Positions 26,762 through 35,797 of a stretch of 64,000 nucleotides of DNA are shown here, in pieces (the first letter of the stretch is position 1; each line of letters opens with the position of its first letter). The translations under genes and the position numbers were made by a program. The notes beneath the pieces were generated by a model that was not told the origin of the DNA, searched no databases, and was given only the letters and a program-made list of their open reading frames with translations. Source of the DNA: Streptomyces sp. B3I8 (GTDB lineage Bacteria > Actinomycetota > Actinomycetes > Streptomycetales > Streptomycetaceae); the NCBI RefSeq assembly GCF_030816915.1, contig NZ_JAUSYN010000002.1, positions 2,803,501 to 2,867,500 on the forward strand, given 5' to 3'.

Positions 26762-27634
26762 TCAGTCGCTGCTGCTGAAGATCGCCACCAGCCGCAGCAT
26801 CTCGATGTAGATCCACACCAGGGTCATGGTCAGGCCGAACGCGGCCAGCCAGGACTCCTCGCGCGGGGCGCCGTAGGCGATGCCGTCCTCGATCTGCTTG
26901 AAGTCCAGCGTCAGGAAGAACGCGCCAAGCAGGATCGCGATGATGCCGACGATCGCGCCGAGCGGGCCGAAGCTGCGCAGCCCGCCGTCCTCGGCGACAC
27001 CGAAGGCGACCAGCAGCAGGTTGACCGCCAGCACCGCGATGAAGGCGAAGGCGATGGCCATACCGATCCGGGCGTACCGCGCGGTCACCCGGATCCAGCC
27101 CGCCTTGTAGACGAGCAGGGTCGCGCCGGAGACCGCCATGGTGCCGAGCACCGCCTGGAACGGGGCACCGCTCCAGCGCGAGTTGAACATCTCGCTGATG
27201 ACCCCGAGGAAGACGCCCTCGAAGGCGGCGTACCCGAGGATCAGCGCGGGCGAGGCTTTGCGCTTGAAGGACTGCACCATCGCCAGGACGAAGGCGATGA
27301 GCGCGGAGCCGATCGCCAGGCCGTAGCTGGTGGTGGAGACCGGCAACAGGGCCCAGGCGAGCGCGGCGCCGACGGCGACCGTGCCGAGCGTCAGGGCGGA
27401 GCGCGAGACGACGTCGTCCATCGTCATCCGGCCGGGGGCGGCCGGGGCCTGCGGCGGCGCCGCCTGGCCGTACTGCTGCGCGTAGGGGTTCTGGGCGTAC
27501 GGGTTTCCCTGCGCGTAGGGGTTGGCCTGCGTGCCGACAGCGGGGCCCCCGGCCTGCGGCGCGGTGTTGAAGCCGGCGTAGCCGTTGTCGCGGCTGAACC
27601 CCCGTCGCGAGAAGACCGGGTTGCTGCTCCTCAT
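26762..27634 (-). CDS. Bax inhibitor-1/YccA family membrane protein
   Basis: A 290-residue membrane protein. The N-terminal 90 residues are cytoplasmic and carry NPYAQ repeats (QANPYAQGNPYAQNPYAQQY). The rest forms about seven helices with family-like blocks (ALILGYAAFEGVFLGVISEMF, FFLTLDFKQIEDGIAYGAP, SWLAAFGLTMTLVWIYIEMLRL). Members of this family act as pH-sensitive calcium leak channels or as protease modulators; the bacterial role is not settled. The ATG at 27634 has GGAGGAG. It stands divergent from the EACC1-caspase pair, sharing a 394-base spacer with it. Confidence 0.9.
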   Translation of the reverse strand: MRSSNPVFSRRGFSRDNGYAGFNTAPQAGGPAVGTQANPYAQGNPYAQNPYAQQYGQAAPPQAPAAPGRMTMDDVVSRSALTLGTVAVGAALAWALLPVSTTSYGLAIGSALIAFVLAMVQSFKRKASPALILGYAAFEGVFLGVISEMFNSRWSGAPFQAVLGTMAVSGATLLVYKAGWIRVTARYARIGMAIAFAFIAVLAVNLLLVAFGVAEDGGLRSFGPLGAIVGIIAILLGAFFLTLDFKQIEDGIAYGAPREESWLAAFGLTMTLVWIYIEMLRLVAIFSSSD

Positions 27635-28028
27635 TTCACTCCTCCATGGCCACCGTGCGCGGCCTTGGCCTCAAGAGTAATGGCTTCGCAAAACATTGAC
27701 TCTACTGCTTGGGGAGGATCTTTCCCCCGCGATGCCACCGTACGCGCCGGGTGTGACATCCCGCGCGGACCGGTACGCAGCCGTGACAGGACCGTACGAC
27801 CGCCGCGACAACCCCGCCCCTCCCGCGGCGGGACGGCCCGGTTCGGGGGGCGGGGGGTCGTGGGACCGTGACGTCGCTTCGTTTCCCTGCTGACGGTCTC
27901 TTCCCCGCACGATCGGGTGAAAAGCGACCGGCTCCCGCATGAAGGGCGCCCGCTCCTCCTACGGTGAGCGCCGACCCCGAAGGGCACGGACGGGGCCACG
28001 GGGCACGAGGGAACCGTACGGGGGCAGC
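27635..28028. other. 394-base spacer between Bax-inhibitor-1 and EACC1 genes
   Basis: No convincing gene is present. The part next to the Bax-inhibitor gene (27675-27735) is AT-richer for this genome (CAAAACATTGACTCTACTGC) and should hold its promoter; a GGGGAGGATC-TTT-CCCC hairpin lies at 27711-27727. No clear promoter is seen for the EACC1 gene. Confidence 0.45.
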
Positions 28029-28493
28029 ATGCGCACCGACATCCGGGCCGGCGACGGACCGGCGACGCTCGATCTCTATCACTGGCTGCGGGCGGACCCT
28101 GAGCTGCGGCACCGGGTGACGCTGCGCCGGGGCGCACCGGGCCGGGACGCCGGCGACGAACAGGATCCGACCTCGATCCCGGATCCGACCTCGATCCCGG
28201 CCCCGGCCCCGGCCCCGGCCCCGGACGAGGGCGCCATGGGCGTGGTCGACGTGGTCGACGCCGTGGTCGTGGACACCGTCGCCGTCCTCAACCTCGTCCT
28301 GTCCTGCCTCGCCCACCGCGCGGCACGCCGTTGCGCCGGGCCCGTCACCTTCACCCGCGGCGGCACGTCGGTCACGGTGCGGGGCGAGTCCGACGAGGAG
28401 ACCCTCCGTATCGTCCTGGCCGTACTGGCAGAGCCGGAGGCGAGCACCCCGTCGGCAAGCACCCCGCCGGCGGGCGACCCGGAGACGGTCTGA
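28029..28493 (+). CDS. effector-associated constant component EACC1-type protein
   Basis: A 154-residue protein matching the EACC1 pattern: LYHWLRADPELRHRV near the start, GAMGVVDVVD then a hydrophobic helix (VVVDTVAVLNLVLSCLAHR) in the middle, and a terminal strand-strand-helix block (VTFTRGGTSVTVRGESDEETL). EACC1 proteins accompany variable effector domains (caspase, trypsin and others) in proposed bacterial conflict or immunity systems. Here it overlaps the caspase-like gene by one base (TGATG). The linker at residues about 46-65 is a recent repeat expansion (DPTSIP twice, then APAPAPAP). The ATG at 28029 follows GGGGG. Confidence 0.82.
   Translation: MRTDIRAGDGPATLDLYHWLRADPELRHRVTLRRGAPGRDAGDEQDPTSIPDPTSIPAPAPAPAPDEGAMGVVDVVDAVVVDTVAVLNLVLSCLAHRAARRCAGPVTFTRGGTSVTVRGESDEETLRIVLAVLAEPEASTPSASTPPAGDPETV
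28163..28222 (+). repeat. 18-bp tandem duplication plus CCCGGC run inside the EACC1 gene
   Basis: GGATCCGACCTCGATCCC occurs twice in tandem (28163-28198), followed by four CGGCCC units. It encodes the DPTSIP-DPTSIP-APAPAPAP linker. Confidence 0.85.
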
Positions 28494-30215
28494 TGCCCGT
28501 CCGCGATCCGGCCGCCTCCCGGGCGGTCCTCATCGGCGTGGACACGTACAGGGGTTCGGACCTCGCCGACCTGCCCCCGGTGGCCGCGGGCACGGAGGGA
28601 CTCCGCCGGCTGCTGACCGACGCACGCTGGTGGGGGCTGCCCGCGGCCAACTGCCGCGTACTGCACAACCCGAGGGATGCCGGCGAGGTCGAGGACGCCG
28701 TGCACGCGGCGGCCGTCGCCGCCCGCGACACGCTGCTCGTGTACTTCGCGGGCCACGGCTCGCTGGCGGACGGCGGGCTGGGGCTCCAACTGTCGAGGTG
28801 TGCCGAGAACCGGCCCTCCCAGACCGTGCGGTACGACCCGCCTGCGCAAGATCCTGCAGTCGGAGCGAATGGCACGCAATCAGGTCGTCTTACTGGACTG
28901 CTGCTTCAGCGGGGCGGCCGTCGCCGGCGCGATGGGCCCGGCGGACACCGGCACCCGGGTCCCTGCGGTCGTCGACAGCACGTTCGTCATGACGTCGTGC
29001 CCCATGCACCGCAGGTCGTACGCACCGCCGGGCGAGACCCGCCCCGTGTTCACCGGGGCGCTGCTCGACACCCTGGAGCGGGGTGTCCCGGACGCGCCCG
29101 ACCCGCTGCCGATGGGGCACGTGTTCCGGCGAGTGTCGGAACTCGTCCACGAAAGGGGCATGCCGCCGCCGCAACGGCTCTCGATCAACGACGACATCGC
29201 GCTCGTGCGCAATCACGCCGGTCACGCACGGCCGCCCGAGCCCCTCCGGCCTCCCTGGTGGGCACGGCGCGGCACGCGCCTGCTGGGGAGGGTGGCGGCC
29301 GTGGCGACGGTCGGCGGCTTCGCGCTGTCGCCCTTCCTCCAGACTCCCCCGGCCTCCCACTCCCAGCCGCACCCGGCCCTGACCCGCGGCACCGACCCCT
29401 GCTCCCTGCTCTCCCCCGCCGCCCTCGCCCGGTTCGGCGCCACGGAACTCGACACGGCGTACGGCGGTTTCGACCGGTGCGACGTCCTCGTGCATCGCGC
29501 CGACGGCACCGACGTGGACGTGGGCGTCGACTTCGACCCCGGGCAGCCCTCGGACCTCCCGACGAGCACCGTCCGGGGCTCGGTACGGGTGAGCGAGGAG
29601 CCGACGGACAGCGGGCGGTGCACCCGGCTGCTGCTGCCCTCCGGCACCGACGTCACCGTCGCGGTCACCGCGCGGACGGAGGGCGAGGGGCACGCGCACG
29701 CACCTCTGTGCGCCCTCGCCGACGCGGGCGCCGACCGGGCGGCCACCGTCCTCGACGAGGGGCGGGCACGGCCCCGCCGAGCCACGTTCCCGCCCGGTTC
29801 GCTCTTCCACCAGGACGCCTGCGCGCTGCTCACGGCCAAGGCGCTCGAGGTGGTGCCGGGGGCCGGGGCCACCGTCCCGGACCCGGACTTCGGCCGCTGG
29901 TCGTGCGACTGGCGAAGCGCGGCCAGCGGCCTCGAGGTCACCGTGAGCTTCGACCGGGGCAGCCCGCTGCGCGCCACGTACGGCACGATCACCCGCATCG
30001 CGGGCCGCAGCGCCCTCGTGCGGCCCGACGGGCCGGACGAGAACGCGTGGCAGGTGAAGGTGGTCCAGCGCACCTACCGCGTCGGCCGGGGACGGACGCG
30101 GATCGAGACGCTGGACGTGCTGGTCGGGGGCGAGGCCGACGAGGAGACCATGCGCCGGACGGCGACCGCGCTCGCCACCGCGGCCGCGGCCCGCCTACCG
30201 GCCGCCGAGAGCTGA
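28493..30215 (+). pseudogene. membrane-anchored caspase-like effector, frameshifted
   Basis: The N-terminal frame from the ATG at 28493 encodes a caspase-fold start (AVLIGVDTYRG, LVYFAGHGSL with catalytic His 88). At about 28836-28842 the coding moves to another frame, which carries VVLLDCCFSGAAVAGAM (catalytic Cys at codon 28902-28904), the rest of the caspase domain, one membrane segment (about 29276-29340), and two extracytoplasmic DUF3558-like regions (DPCSLLSPAALARFG and DACALLTAKALEVVP, each with a later Cys). One extra base explains the shift; the total length is one over a multiple of three. A TTA codon lies at 28890-28892. It may be a true pseudogene, a sequencing error, or recoded. 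Confidence 0.8.
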
Positions 30216-30549
30216 CGCCACCCCGGGCACCAGGCACCGGGCACCAGGCACCAGGAGGCCTGTAAAGGCCGAATACCCGTAAGGCCATAACGACCGGGTA
30301 ATCCAAACTTGCCGAATCACCCGAATCGTCTGAAAGAGTTGAATCGCCTTAAAGGGGCGAATCGAGCGAATCAGCCAACACGGCCGAAAGATCCCGAAAG
30401 CCCGCCACCCTCGAACCCGTCGGCCAACAAATCATGGTCCGTACATGTATTTTGCCGAGCCGTAACTCCCACGCGGGAGTGTGCTCGGCCCCGCGCGGTG
30501 TTTACGTGGTGTTCGTCGTTACGGGACCGGACTCACGGAGGTGCACGCC
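30216..30549. other. AT-richer intergenic region with GAATC repeats, leader of the CFA synthase gene
   Basis: No gene is seen. It contains a GGCACCA/GGCACCG run (30229-30254) and then five GAATC words, mostly CGAATC, within about 65 bases (30312-30375). Near the end is the inverted repeat ACTCCC-ACGC-GGGAGT (30465-30480), about 70 bases before the CFA synthase start. The composition is clearly lower in GC than the flanks. Confidence 0.55.
30465..30480. promoter_or_regulatory. candidate operator ACTCCC-N4-GGGAGT
   Basis: A 6-bp perfect inverted repeat in the promoter region of the CFA synthase gene. The binding protein is unknown. Confidence 0.3.
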
Positions 30550-31842
30550 ATGGCAGACGCCGCGTCGCGGCTGAAGGGCCTGCTCGAACAACTGCTCGCC
30601 ACCCCGCTCCCCATCCGTATCCGTGCCTGGGACGGCTCGGAGGCCGGCCCGCCCGACGCCCCCACCCTCCTCGTCCGCAACCGCCGCGCCCTGCGCCGGC
30701 TGCTGTGGAAGCCCGGCGAACTGGGCCTCGCCCGCGCCTGGGTCTCCGGCGACCTCGGCATCGACGGCGACCTCTACACCGCCCTCGGCCTGCTCTCCGG
30801 TCTCATCTGGGAACGCGGTGAGGACGCCCGTACGCTCGCCCAGGCGCTGCGCGACCCGGAGTTCCGCGCGGCAGCCCGCGGGCTGTTCGCGCTCGCCGGG
30901 CCGCTGCCGCCGCCCGCGCCGCCCCGCGAGGAGATCCGCAGAGCCCGCGGGCACCTGCACACCAGGCGCAGCGACCGCCGTGCCATCAGCCACCACTACG
31001 ACGTCGGGAACGACTTCTACGCACTCGTCCTCGGCCCGTCCATGGTCTACTCCTGCGCCTACTGGGAGTCCGCCGACTCCACCCTGGAACTCGCCCAGCG
31101 CGACAAGCTGGAACTGGTCAGCCGCAAGCTCGCCCTGAAGCCCGGCCAGCGGCTGCTGGACGTCGGCTGCGGCTGGGGCTCGATGGCCATCCACGCCGCC
31201 CGTGAGCACGGCGCGCACGTCGTCGGCATCACCCTCTCCCAGGAGCAGGCCGCCTACGCCCGCAAGCGCGTCGCCGACGAGGGGCTCACCGACCGGGTCG
31301 AGATCCGCGTCCAGGACTACCGGGACGTCGACGACGGCCCCTACGACGCCATCTCCTCCATCGGCATGGCCGAACACGTCGGCTCCCAGCAGTACCTGAC
31401 GTACGCCACGGAGCTGCACGCCCTGCTCAAGCCGGGCGGACGGCTGCTGAACCACCAGATCGCCCGGCGGCCGCTGCGCGACGAGTCGGCGTACGACATC
31501 GACGAGTTCATCGACTCCTACGTCTTCCCCGACGGCGAACTCGCCCCGATCGGCACCACGGTGACGCAGCTGGAGCGGGCCGGCTTCGAGGTCCGCGACG
31601 TGGAGTCGCTGCGCGAGCACTACGCCCTCACGCTGCGCCGCTGGGTGGCCAATCTGGAGGCGCAGTGGGTGCGCGCCAAGGGGCTCACCAGCCCCGGCCG
31701 GGCCCGCGTCTGGCGGCTGTACATGGCCGCCTCCGCGCTGGCCTTCGAACGCAACCGCATCGGCGTCAACCAGGTTCTCGCCGTTCGCACCCCCGAGTCC
31801 GGTGCCTCGGAGATGCCGCTGCGGGCCCGCACCTGGAACTGA
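30550..31842 (+). CDS. cyclopropane-fatty-acyl-phospholipid synthase family methyltransferase
   Basis: A 430-residue SAM-dependent enzyme that adds a methylene or methyl group to unsaturated acyl chains in membrane lipids. Seen: the family block ISHHYDVGNDFYALVLG, YSCAYW, the SAM motif LLDVGCGWGSMAIHA, ITLSQEQ, and SIGMAEHVG. A non-catalytic N-terminal domain of about 130 residues precedes it, as is normal. The ATG at 30550 has GGAGGTG six bases upstream. A single gene closed by a strong hairpin. It could modify membranes under stress; regulation is not visible beyond the inverted repeat upstream. Confidence 0.93.
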   Translation: MADAASRLKGLLEQLLATPLPIRIRAWDGSEAGPPDAPTLLVRNRRALRRLLWKPGELGLARAWVSGDLGIDGDLYTALGLLSGLIWERGEDARTLAQALRDPEFRAAARGLFALAGPLPPPAPPREEIRRARGHLHTRRSDRRAISHHYDVGNDFYALVLGPSMVYSCAYWESADSTLELAQRDKLELVSRKLALKPGQRLLDVGCGWGSMAIHAAREHGAHVVGITLSQEQAAYARKRVADEGLTDRVEIRVQDYRDVDDGPYDAISSIGMAEHVGSQQYLTYATELHALLKPGGRLLNHQIARRPLRDESAYDIDEFIDSYVFPDGELAPIGTTVTQLERAGFEVRDVESLREHYALTLRRWVANLEAQWVRAKGLTSPGRARVWRLYMAASALAFERNRIGVNQVLAVRTPESGASEMPLRARTWN

Positions 31843-31860
31843 GCGGCACGGCCCCGTACG

Positions 31861-31899
31861 GCGAAGGCCGCCCCACAGGATCTGTGGGGCGGCCTTCGC
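31861..31899. terminator. bidirectional terminator between CFA synthase and ABC permease genes
   Basis: Perfect 18-base arms (31861-31878 and 31882-31899) with a three-base loop, between convergent genes. Confidence 0.85.
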
Positions 31900-31922
31900 C
31901 GCGCACGCGGAGCACTCCGCCG

Positions 31923-34451
31923 CTACTCCGACTTGATCGCCGCCAGCATGTTCAGCCGGGCCGCCCGGCGGGCCGGCCACAACGCGGCGAGTATGCCGAC
32001 CGTCCCCGCCAGCAGCAGGAAGAGCGCCATCCTGGCCCAGGGCAGGACCAGCTCGTACGTCGGCATGCTGGTGCTGAACAGCTCGCCGGCCGCCCAGCCG
32101 AAGAACACGCCGAGCCCGATGCCGAGCACCCCGCCGAAGAGCGCGATGACCAGCGACTCCAGCCGGACCATGCGCTTGACGCCGCGGCGGTCGAGGCCGA
32201 TCGCGCGCAGCATGCCGATCTCCTGGGCACGTTCGAAGACGGACATGGCCAGGGTGTTGATGACGCCGAGGACGGCGACGATCACGGCCATGGCGAGCAG
32301 CCCGTAGAGCATGTTCAGCATCAGCGTGAACATCTGCGCGATACCGTCGGAGATGTCCTTCTTGTCCTGGACGGAGATGCCGGGGTTGTCGCCGAGCGCC
32401 CTCTCCAGCCGGTCCTTGACCTGGTCCGAGGCGCCGCCCGAGGTGCTGACCATGACCTGCATGTCGGCCACGTCGTCCAGGTGCGGGGTGAGGGTGGTGT
32501 CGTCCACCATGATGCCGCGGATCATCTCGTTGCCCTGGTAGACCCCGGCCACCGTCAGGGTCTGCCTGGTTCCGTCCTCGAAGCCGGCGGTGAAGCGGGA
32601 GCCGGCCCTCCAGCCCTGCTCCTTCGCGGTGTCGTCGTCGACGACGACCCGGGTGCCGTCCACCTCGAAGGTGCCGCTTTCCACGGCCAGGTCGGTGAGC
32701 CTGCCGATGGTGGCGCCGTTGACGCCGGTGACGTACTCGGTGTCGCCGTCGATGCGGGCGGGGGCGTCGCGCAGGGGGCTGAGGGCGGTGACGCCGTCCG
32801 TCGACCGAAGCTTCTTCGCGACCTCCGGCGAGAGCTCGCTGCCGTTGGCCATGGAGACGATGTAGTCCGCGCGGAGCGCGGAGGAGGCCATCTTGTCGAT
32901 CGCGTGCTGCAGGCTCCCCGCCATCACGGTCAGACCGGTGATCAGGGTCAGTCCGATCATCAGCGCGGAGGCGGTGGCGGCGGTGCGGCGCGGGTTGCGC
33001 ACGGAGTTCTGGCGGGCGAGCTTGCCGGACATCCCGAAGACGCGCAGCACCGGGGCCGAGGCGGCGATCAGCGGGCGGGACAGCAGCGGGGTGAGCACGA
33101 AGACTCCGATGACCAGCAGGACGGCGCCGATACCCATGGGGGCCTGGCCGTCGGAGCCGCTCAGGGTGGTCGCGTAGAGCACGGTCGCGATGCCGGCACC
33201 GGCGAGCAGCGAGCCGAGGGTGTTGCGGACGACGAGGGATTTGGTGGTGGCCTTGGCGTGCAGGCTGCTCATCGCGGCCACCGGCGGGATCTTCGCGGCG
33301 CGACGGCCGGGCAGCCAGGCGGCGACCATCGTGACGAGGACGCCGACGGCGAGCGCGGCCCCGACCGTGCCGGGGGCGACCACCAGTGGGCCGTCCGGCA
33401 CGGCGGCGCCGAACGTGCCGATCAGGGAGCGCAGTCCGGCCCCGATGCCGACACCGACGAGCAGCCCGGTGACGGCGGCGGTCAGCCCGACGACGAGCGC
33501 CTCGATCAGCACCGAGCGGGTGACCTGCCGACGGGAGGCGCCGACCGCGCGCAGCAGCGCCAGCTCCCTGGTGCGCTGGGCGACCAGCATGGTGAAGGTG
33601 TTGGCGATGATGAACGTGCCGACGAACAGGGCGATGCCGGCGAAGACCAGCAGACCCTGCTTGAGCCCGCTCATGGAGGAGGCGATCGCCTCCGCCTGGT
33701 CGTCGGCGAGCTTCTGCCCGGTGGTGGTGTCGACGGTCTTGGCGGGCAGCGCCTTGTCGAGGGCGGCGCGCAGCGCGGTCTGGCTGGTGCCGGCGGCGGC
33801 CCGCACGTCGATCTCGTCGTACGTGCCGGGCTTGCCGAAGAGGGTCTGGGCGGTGGCGGTGTCGAAGAGGGTGAGGCTGCCGCCCGCGGCGACGTTGCCG
33901 TCGTCGGTGGTGAAGATGCCGGTGACGCGCGGCGTGAGCACGGGCCCGTCGACCGACATCCGCACGGTGTCGCCGACGTGGTAGCCGGCCCGGCGGGCGG
34001 TCTCGGAGTCGATGAGGATCTCGTGCCCGCCGTGCGGGGCGTGCCCCTGGGTCAGCGGGTAGCGGGGGTCGTCGGTGCCCCAGTAGTTGCCGCCCTGGGA
34101 CTGGAAACCGTTGCCGATCAGGTCGCCGTCCTTGTCGGCGAGGGCGGTGAAGCCGCTGACGACGCCGATCGCGGAACGCGCGCCCGCCACGCCCGCGGCC
34201 TTCTTCAGCAGCCCTTCCGTCAGCTCGGGCTGCTTGGTGAGGGTGTCGCCGCGGTCCTCGCGGCCCTCGGCGCGGACGGCGACGTCGACGTGGTCGAAGC
34301 CCTTGGCGGAGCTCTTCTGATAGGCGTCCGAGATGGTGTCGGTGAAGACGAGGGTGCCGGAGACGAAGGCGACGCCGAGCATCACGGCGAGCACGGTCAT
34401 CAGCAACCGGGCCTTGTGCGCGAACACATTGCGCAGGGCGGTACGGAACAT
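31923..34451 (-). CDS. MacB/FtsX-type ABC transporter permease
   Basis: An 842-residue permease with two FtsX-like (DUF214) units. The N-terminal helix (LMTVLAVMLGVAFVSGTLVF) is followed by a long extracytoplasmic domain, three helices (about 250-390), further helices, a second external domain (about 510-690), and three C-terminal helices (MLYGLLAMAVIVAVLGVINTL). Such exporters couple with a small cytoplasmic ATPase, encoded just upstream (34615-35385). Substrates may be peptides, lipoproteins or antibiotics and cannot be named. It is closely similar in layout and in many blocks to the permease at 60905. Confidence 0.9.
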   Translation of the reverse strand: MFRTALRNVFAHKARLLMTVLAVMLGVAFVSGTLVFTDTISDAYQKSSAKGFDHVDVAVRAEGREDRGDTLTKQPELTEGLLKKAAGVAGARSAIGVVSGFTALADKDGDLIGNGFQSQGGNYWGTDDPRYPLTQGHAPHGGHEILIDSETARRAGYHVGDTVRMSVDGPVLTPRVTGIFTTDDGNVAAGGSLTLFDTATAQTLFGKPGTYDEIDVRAAAGTSQTALRAALDKALPAKTVDTTTGQKLADDQAEAIASSMSGLKQGLLVFAGIALFVGTFIIANTFTMLVAQRTRELALLRAVGASRRQVTRSVLIEALVVGLTAAVTGLLVGVGIGAGLRSLIGTFGAAVPDGPLVVAPGTVGAALAVGVLVTMVAAWLPGRRAAKIPPVAAMSSLHAKATTKSLVVRNTLGSLLAGAGIATVLYATTLSGSDGQAPMGIGAVLLVIGVFVLTPLLSRPLIAASAPVLRVFGMSGKLARQNSVRNPRRTAATASALMIGLTLITGLTVMAGSLQHAIDKMASSALRADYIVSMANGSELSPEVAKKLRSTDGVTALSPLRDAPARIDGDTEYVTGVNGATIGRLTDLAVESGTFEVDGTRVVVDDDTAKEQGWRAGSRFTAGFEDGTRQTLTVAGVYQGNEMIRGIMVDDTTLTPHLDDVADMQVMVSTSGGASDQVKDRLERALGDNPGISVQDKKDISDGIAQMFTLMLNMLYGLLAMAVIVAVLGVINTLAMSVFERAQEIGMLRAIGLDRRGVKRMVRLESLVIALFGGVLGIGLGVFFGWAAGELFSTSMPTYELVLPWARMALFLLLAGTVGILAALWPARRAARLNMLAAIKSE

Positions 34452-34614
34452 GAGGCTACTCAGTCCAATGGAGGGGGCGAGGCGGGGCAGGGCGGAGCAG
34501 GGCGGGGGAGGTCACCGCACGGAGCGGCGGGAGCTCACCGCACGAGGCGGACGCACGGTCCGACGGCGGCACGGCCGGCGAACGCACAACCCGCCGGGGC
34601 ACGGTCCGACGGAC

Positions 34615-35385
34615 TCAGCTCGTACGCCCCTTGGCGTCGAACCGCTTCATACGGTCGAGCACCGCGTCCGCGCTCGGCTCCCGCATCTCGTCGACGATGC
34701 GTCCGTCGGCGAGGAAGACCACCCGGTCCGCGTACGCCGCCGCCACCGGGTCGTGCGTCACCATGACCACCGTCTGCCCCAGCTCGCGCACGGAGTTGCG
34801 CAGGAAGCCGAGGACCTCGGCGCCCGAGCGGGAGTCGAGGTTGCCGGTGGGCTCGTCGCCGAAGATGATCTCCGGCCTGGAGGCCAGCGCCCGGGCCACC
34901 GCGACGCGCTGCTGCTGGCCTCCGGAGAGCTGACTGGGACGGTGCGAGAGCCGGTCGGACAGCCCGATCATGTCGATGACCCGGTCCAGCCACTCCTTGT
35001 CGGGCTTGCGGCCCGCTATGTCCATCGGCAGCGTGATGTTCTCCAGCGCGCTCAGCGTGGGCAGCAGGTTGTACGCCTGGAAGATGAAGCCGATCTTGTC
35101 CCGGCGCAACTTGGTGAGCTGCTTGTCCTTGAGCGAGCCCAGTTCGGTCTCGCCGATCCGCACGGAGCCGCTGCTGAACGAGTCCAGCCCGGCCACGCAG
35201 TGCATGAGCGTCGACTTGCCGGACCCGGAGGGACCCATGATCGCGGTGAACCGTGCCTTGTCGAAGTCGACGGTGACCCGGTCCAGGGCGACCACCTGGG
35301 TCTCGCCCTGCCCGTAGACCTTCGACAGTTCCGTGGCGCGGGCGGCCACACCGGTGGCCCGGTCGGCGAGGGGGAAGGTGGTCAC
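34615..35385 (-). CDS. MacB/LolD-type ABC transporter ATPase
   Basis: A 256-residue ATPase with Walker A (GPSGSGKST), Q-loop (IFQAYNLLPTL), signature LSGGQQQRVAVARAL, Walker B with EPTGNLDS and H-loop VTHDPV. It powers the permease encoded 163 bases downstream. The GTG at 35385 is chosen because GGAG stands upstream and MTTFPL-like starts are usual; a much longer frame upstream is not protein-like. The C-terminal 40 residues (ADGRIVDEMREPSADAVLDRMKRF) match those of the second ATPase in this window almost exactly. Confidence 0.92.
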   Translation of the reverse strand: MTTFPLADRATGVAARATELSKVYGQGETQVVALDRVTVDFDKARFTAIMGPSGSGKSTLMHCVAGLDSFSSGSVRIGETELGSLKDKQLTKLRRDKIGFIFQAYNLLPTLSALENITLPMDIAGRKPDKEWLDRVIDMIGLSDRLSHRPSQLSGGQQQRVAVARALASRPEIIFGDEPTGNLDSRSGAEVLGFLRNSVRELGQTVVMVTHDPVAAAYADRVVFLADGRIVDEMREPSADAVLDRMKRFDAKGRTS

Positions 35386-35797
35386 GGAAGGGTGCTCCTG
35401 TCGGGACGGGGGCGAGGGGTACGTACTCCATGCTCCGTGCCGCACGGGCCCTTGGAGTCCCCCGCCCGTCCGGTTCTCGTGGCCCCCCTGGGTCTGACCC
35501 GACGCCCCGGTGTCATACCTCAGAATGACCCACCCCACTCCGGGAAAGCGGTCGTTCACCCTGTCGATGGAGGGTGACGGGACTCCGTGCACCCGTCCCT
35601 CGCGGCGGTGAAATTACGTCATTCCGCATACGTCGCTGACGCTCGCCGACAAGGCTGGTGGCAAGTGCGGATGGCGCGTACCGAGTGCTGATGCACCCTC
35701 AGGCGCCAATAAAATAAGACAACATGGGCTTGCCCGGCCGCTGTCCGAGTGACGCGTCCCGATAGGCTCGGAGTGCTCGATGCGGAGCCCATGGCCT
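35386..35797. other. spacer between ABC ATPase and bldA
   Basis: No protein gene is seen. Apart from the ABC promoter side, it includes an AT-rich patch (CAATAAAATAAGACAAC, 35706-35722) that is unusual here and precedes the bldA tRNA by about 80 bases. Confidence 0.45.
35763..35768 (+). promoter_or_regulatory. candidate -10 box (TAGGCT) of bldA
   Basis: TAGGCT lies 30 bases upstream of the mature 5' end of the tRNA, at a distance suited to a short leader. No convincing -35 sits at 17-18 bases. Confidence 0.3.

Noticed and set aside
28331..30265. Taking the whole first caspase frame as one intact protein
   Set aside because: After about 28840 this frame becomes Arg/Gly-rich nonsense, while the caspase Cys motif and membrane segment continue in another frame.
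31665..34766. A plus-strand open frame of over 1000 codons opposite the ABC permease
   Set aside because: Same reason: shadow of the minus-strand permease, rich in Gly, Asp and His, with no recognisable domain.
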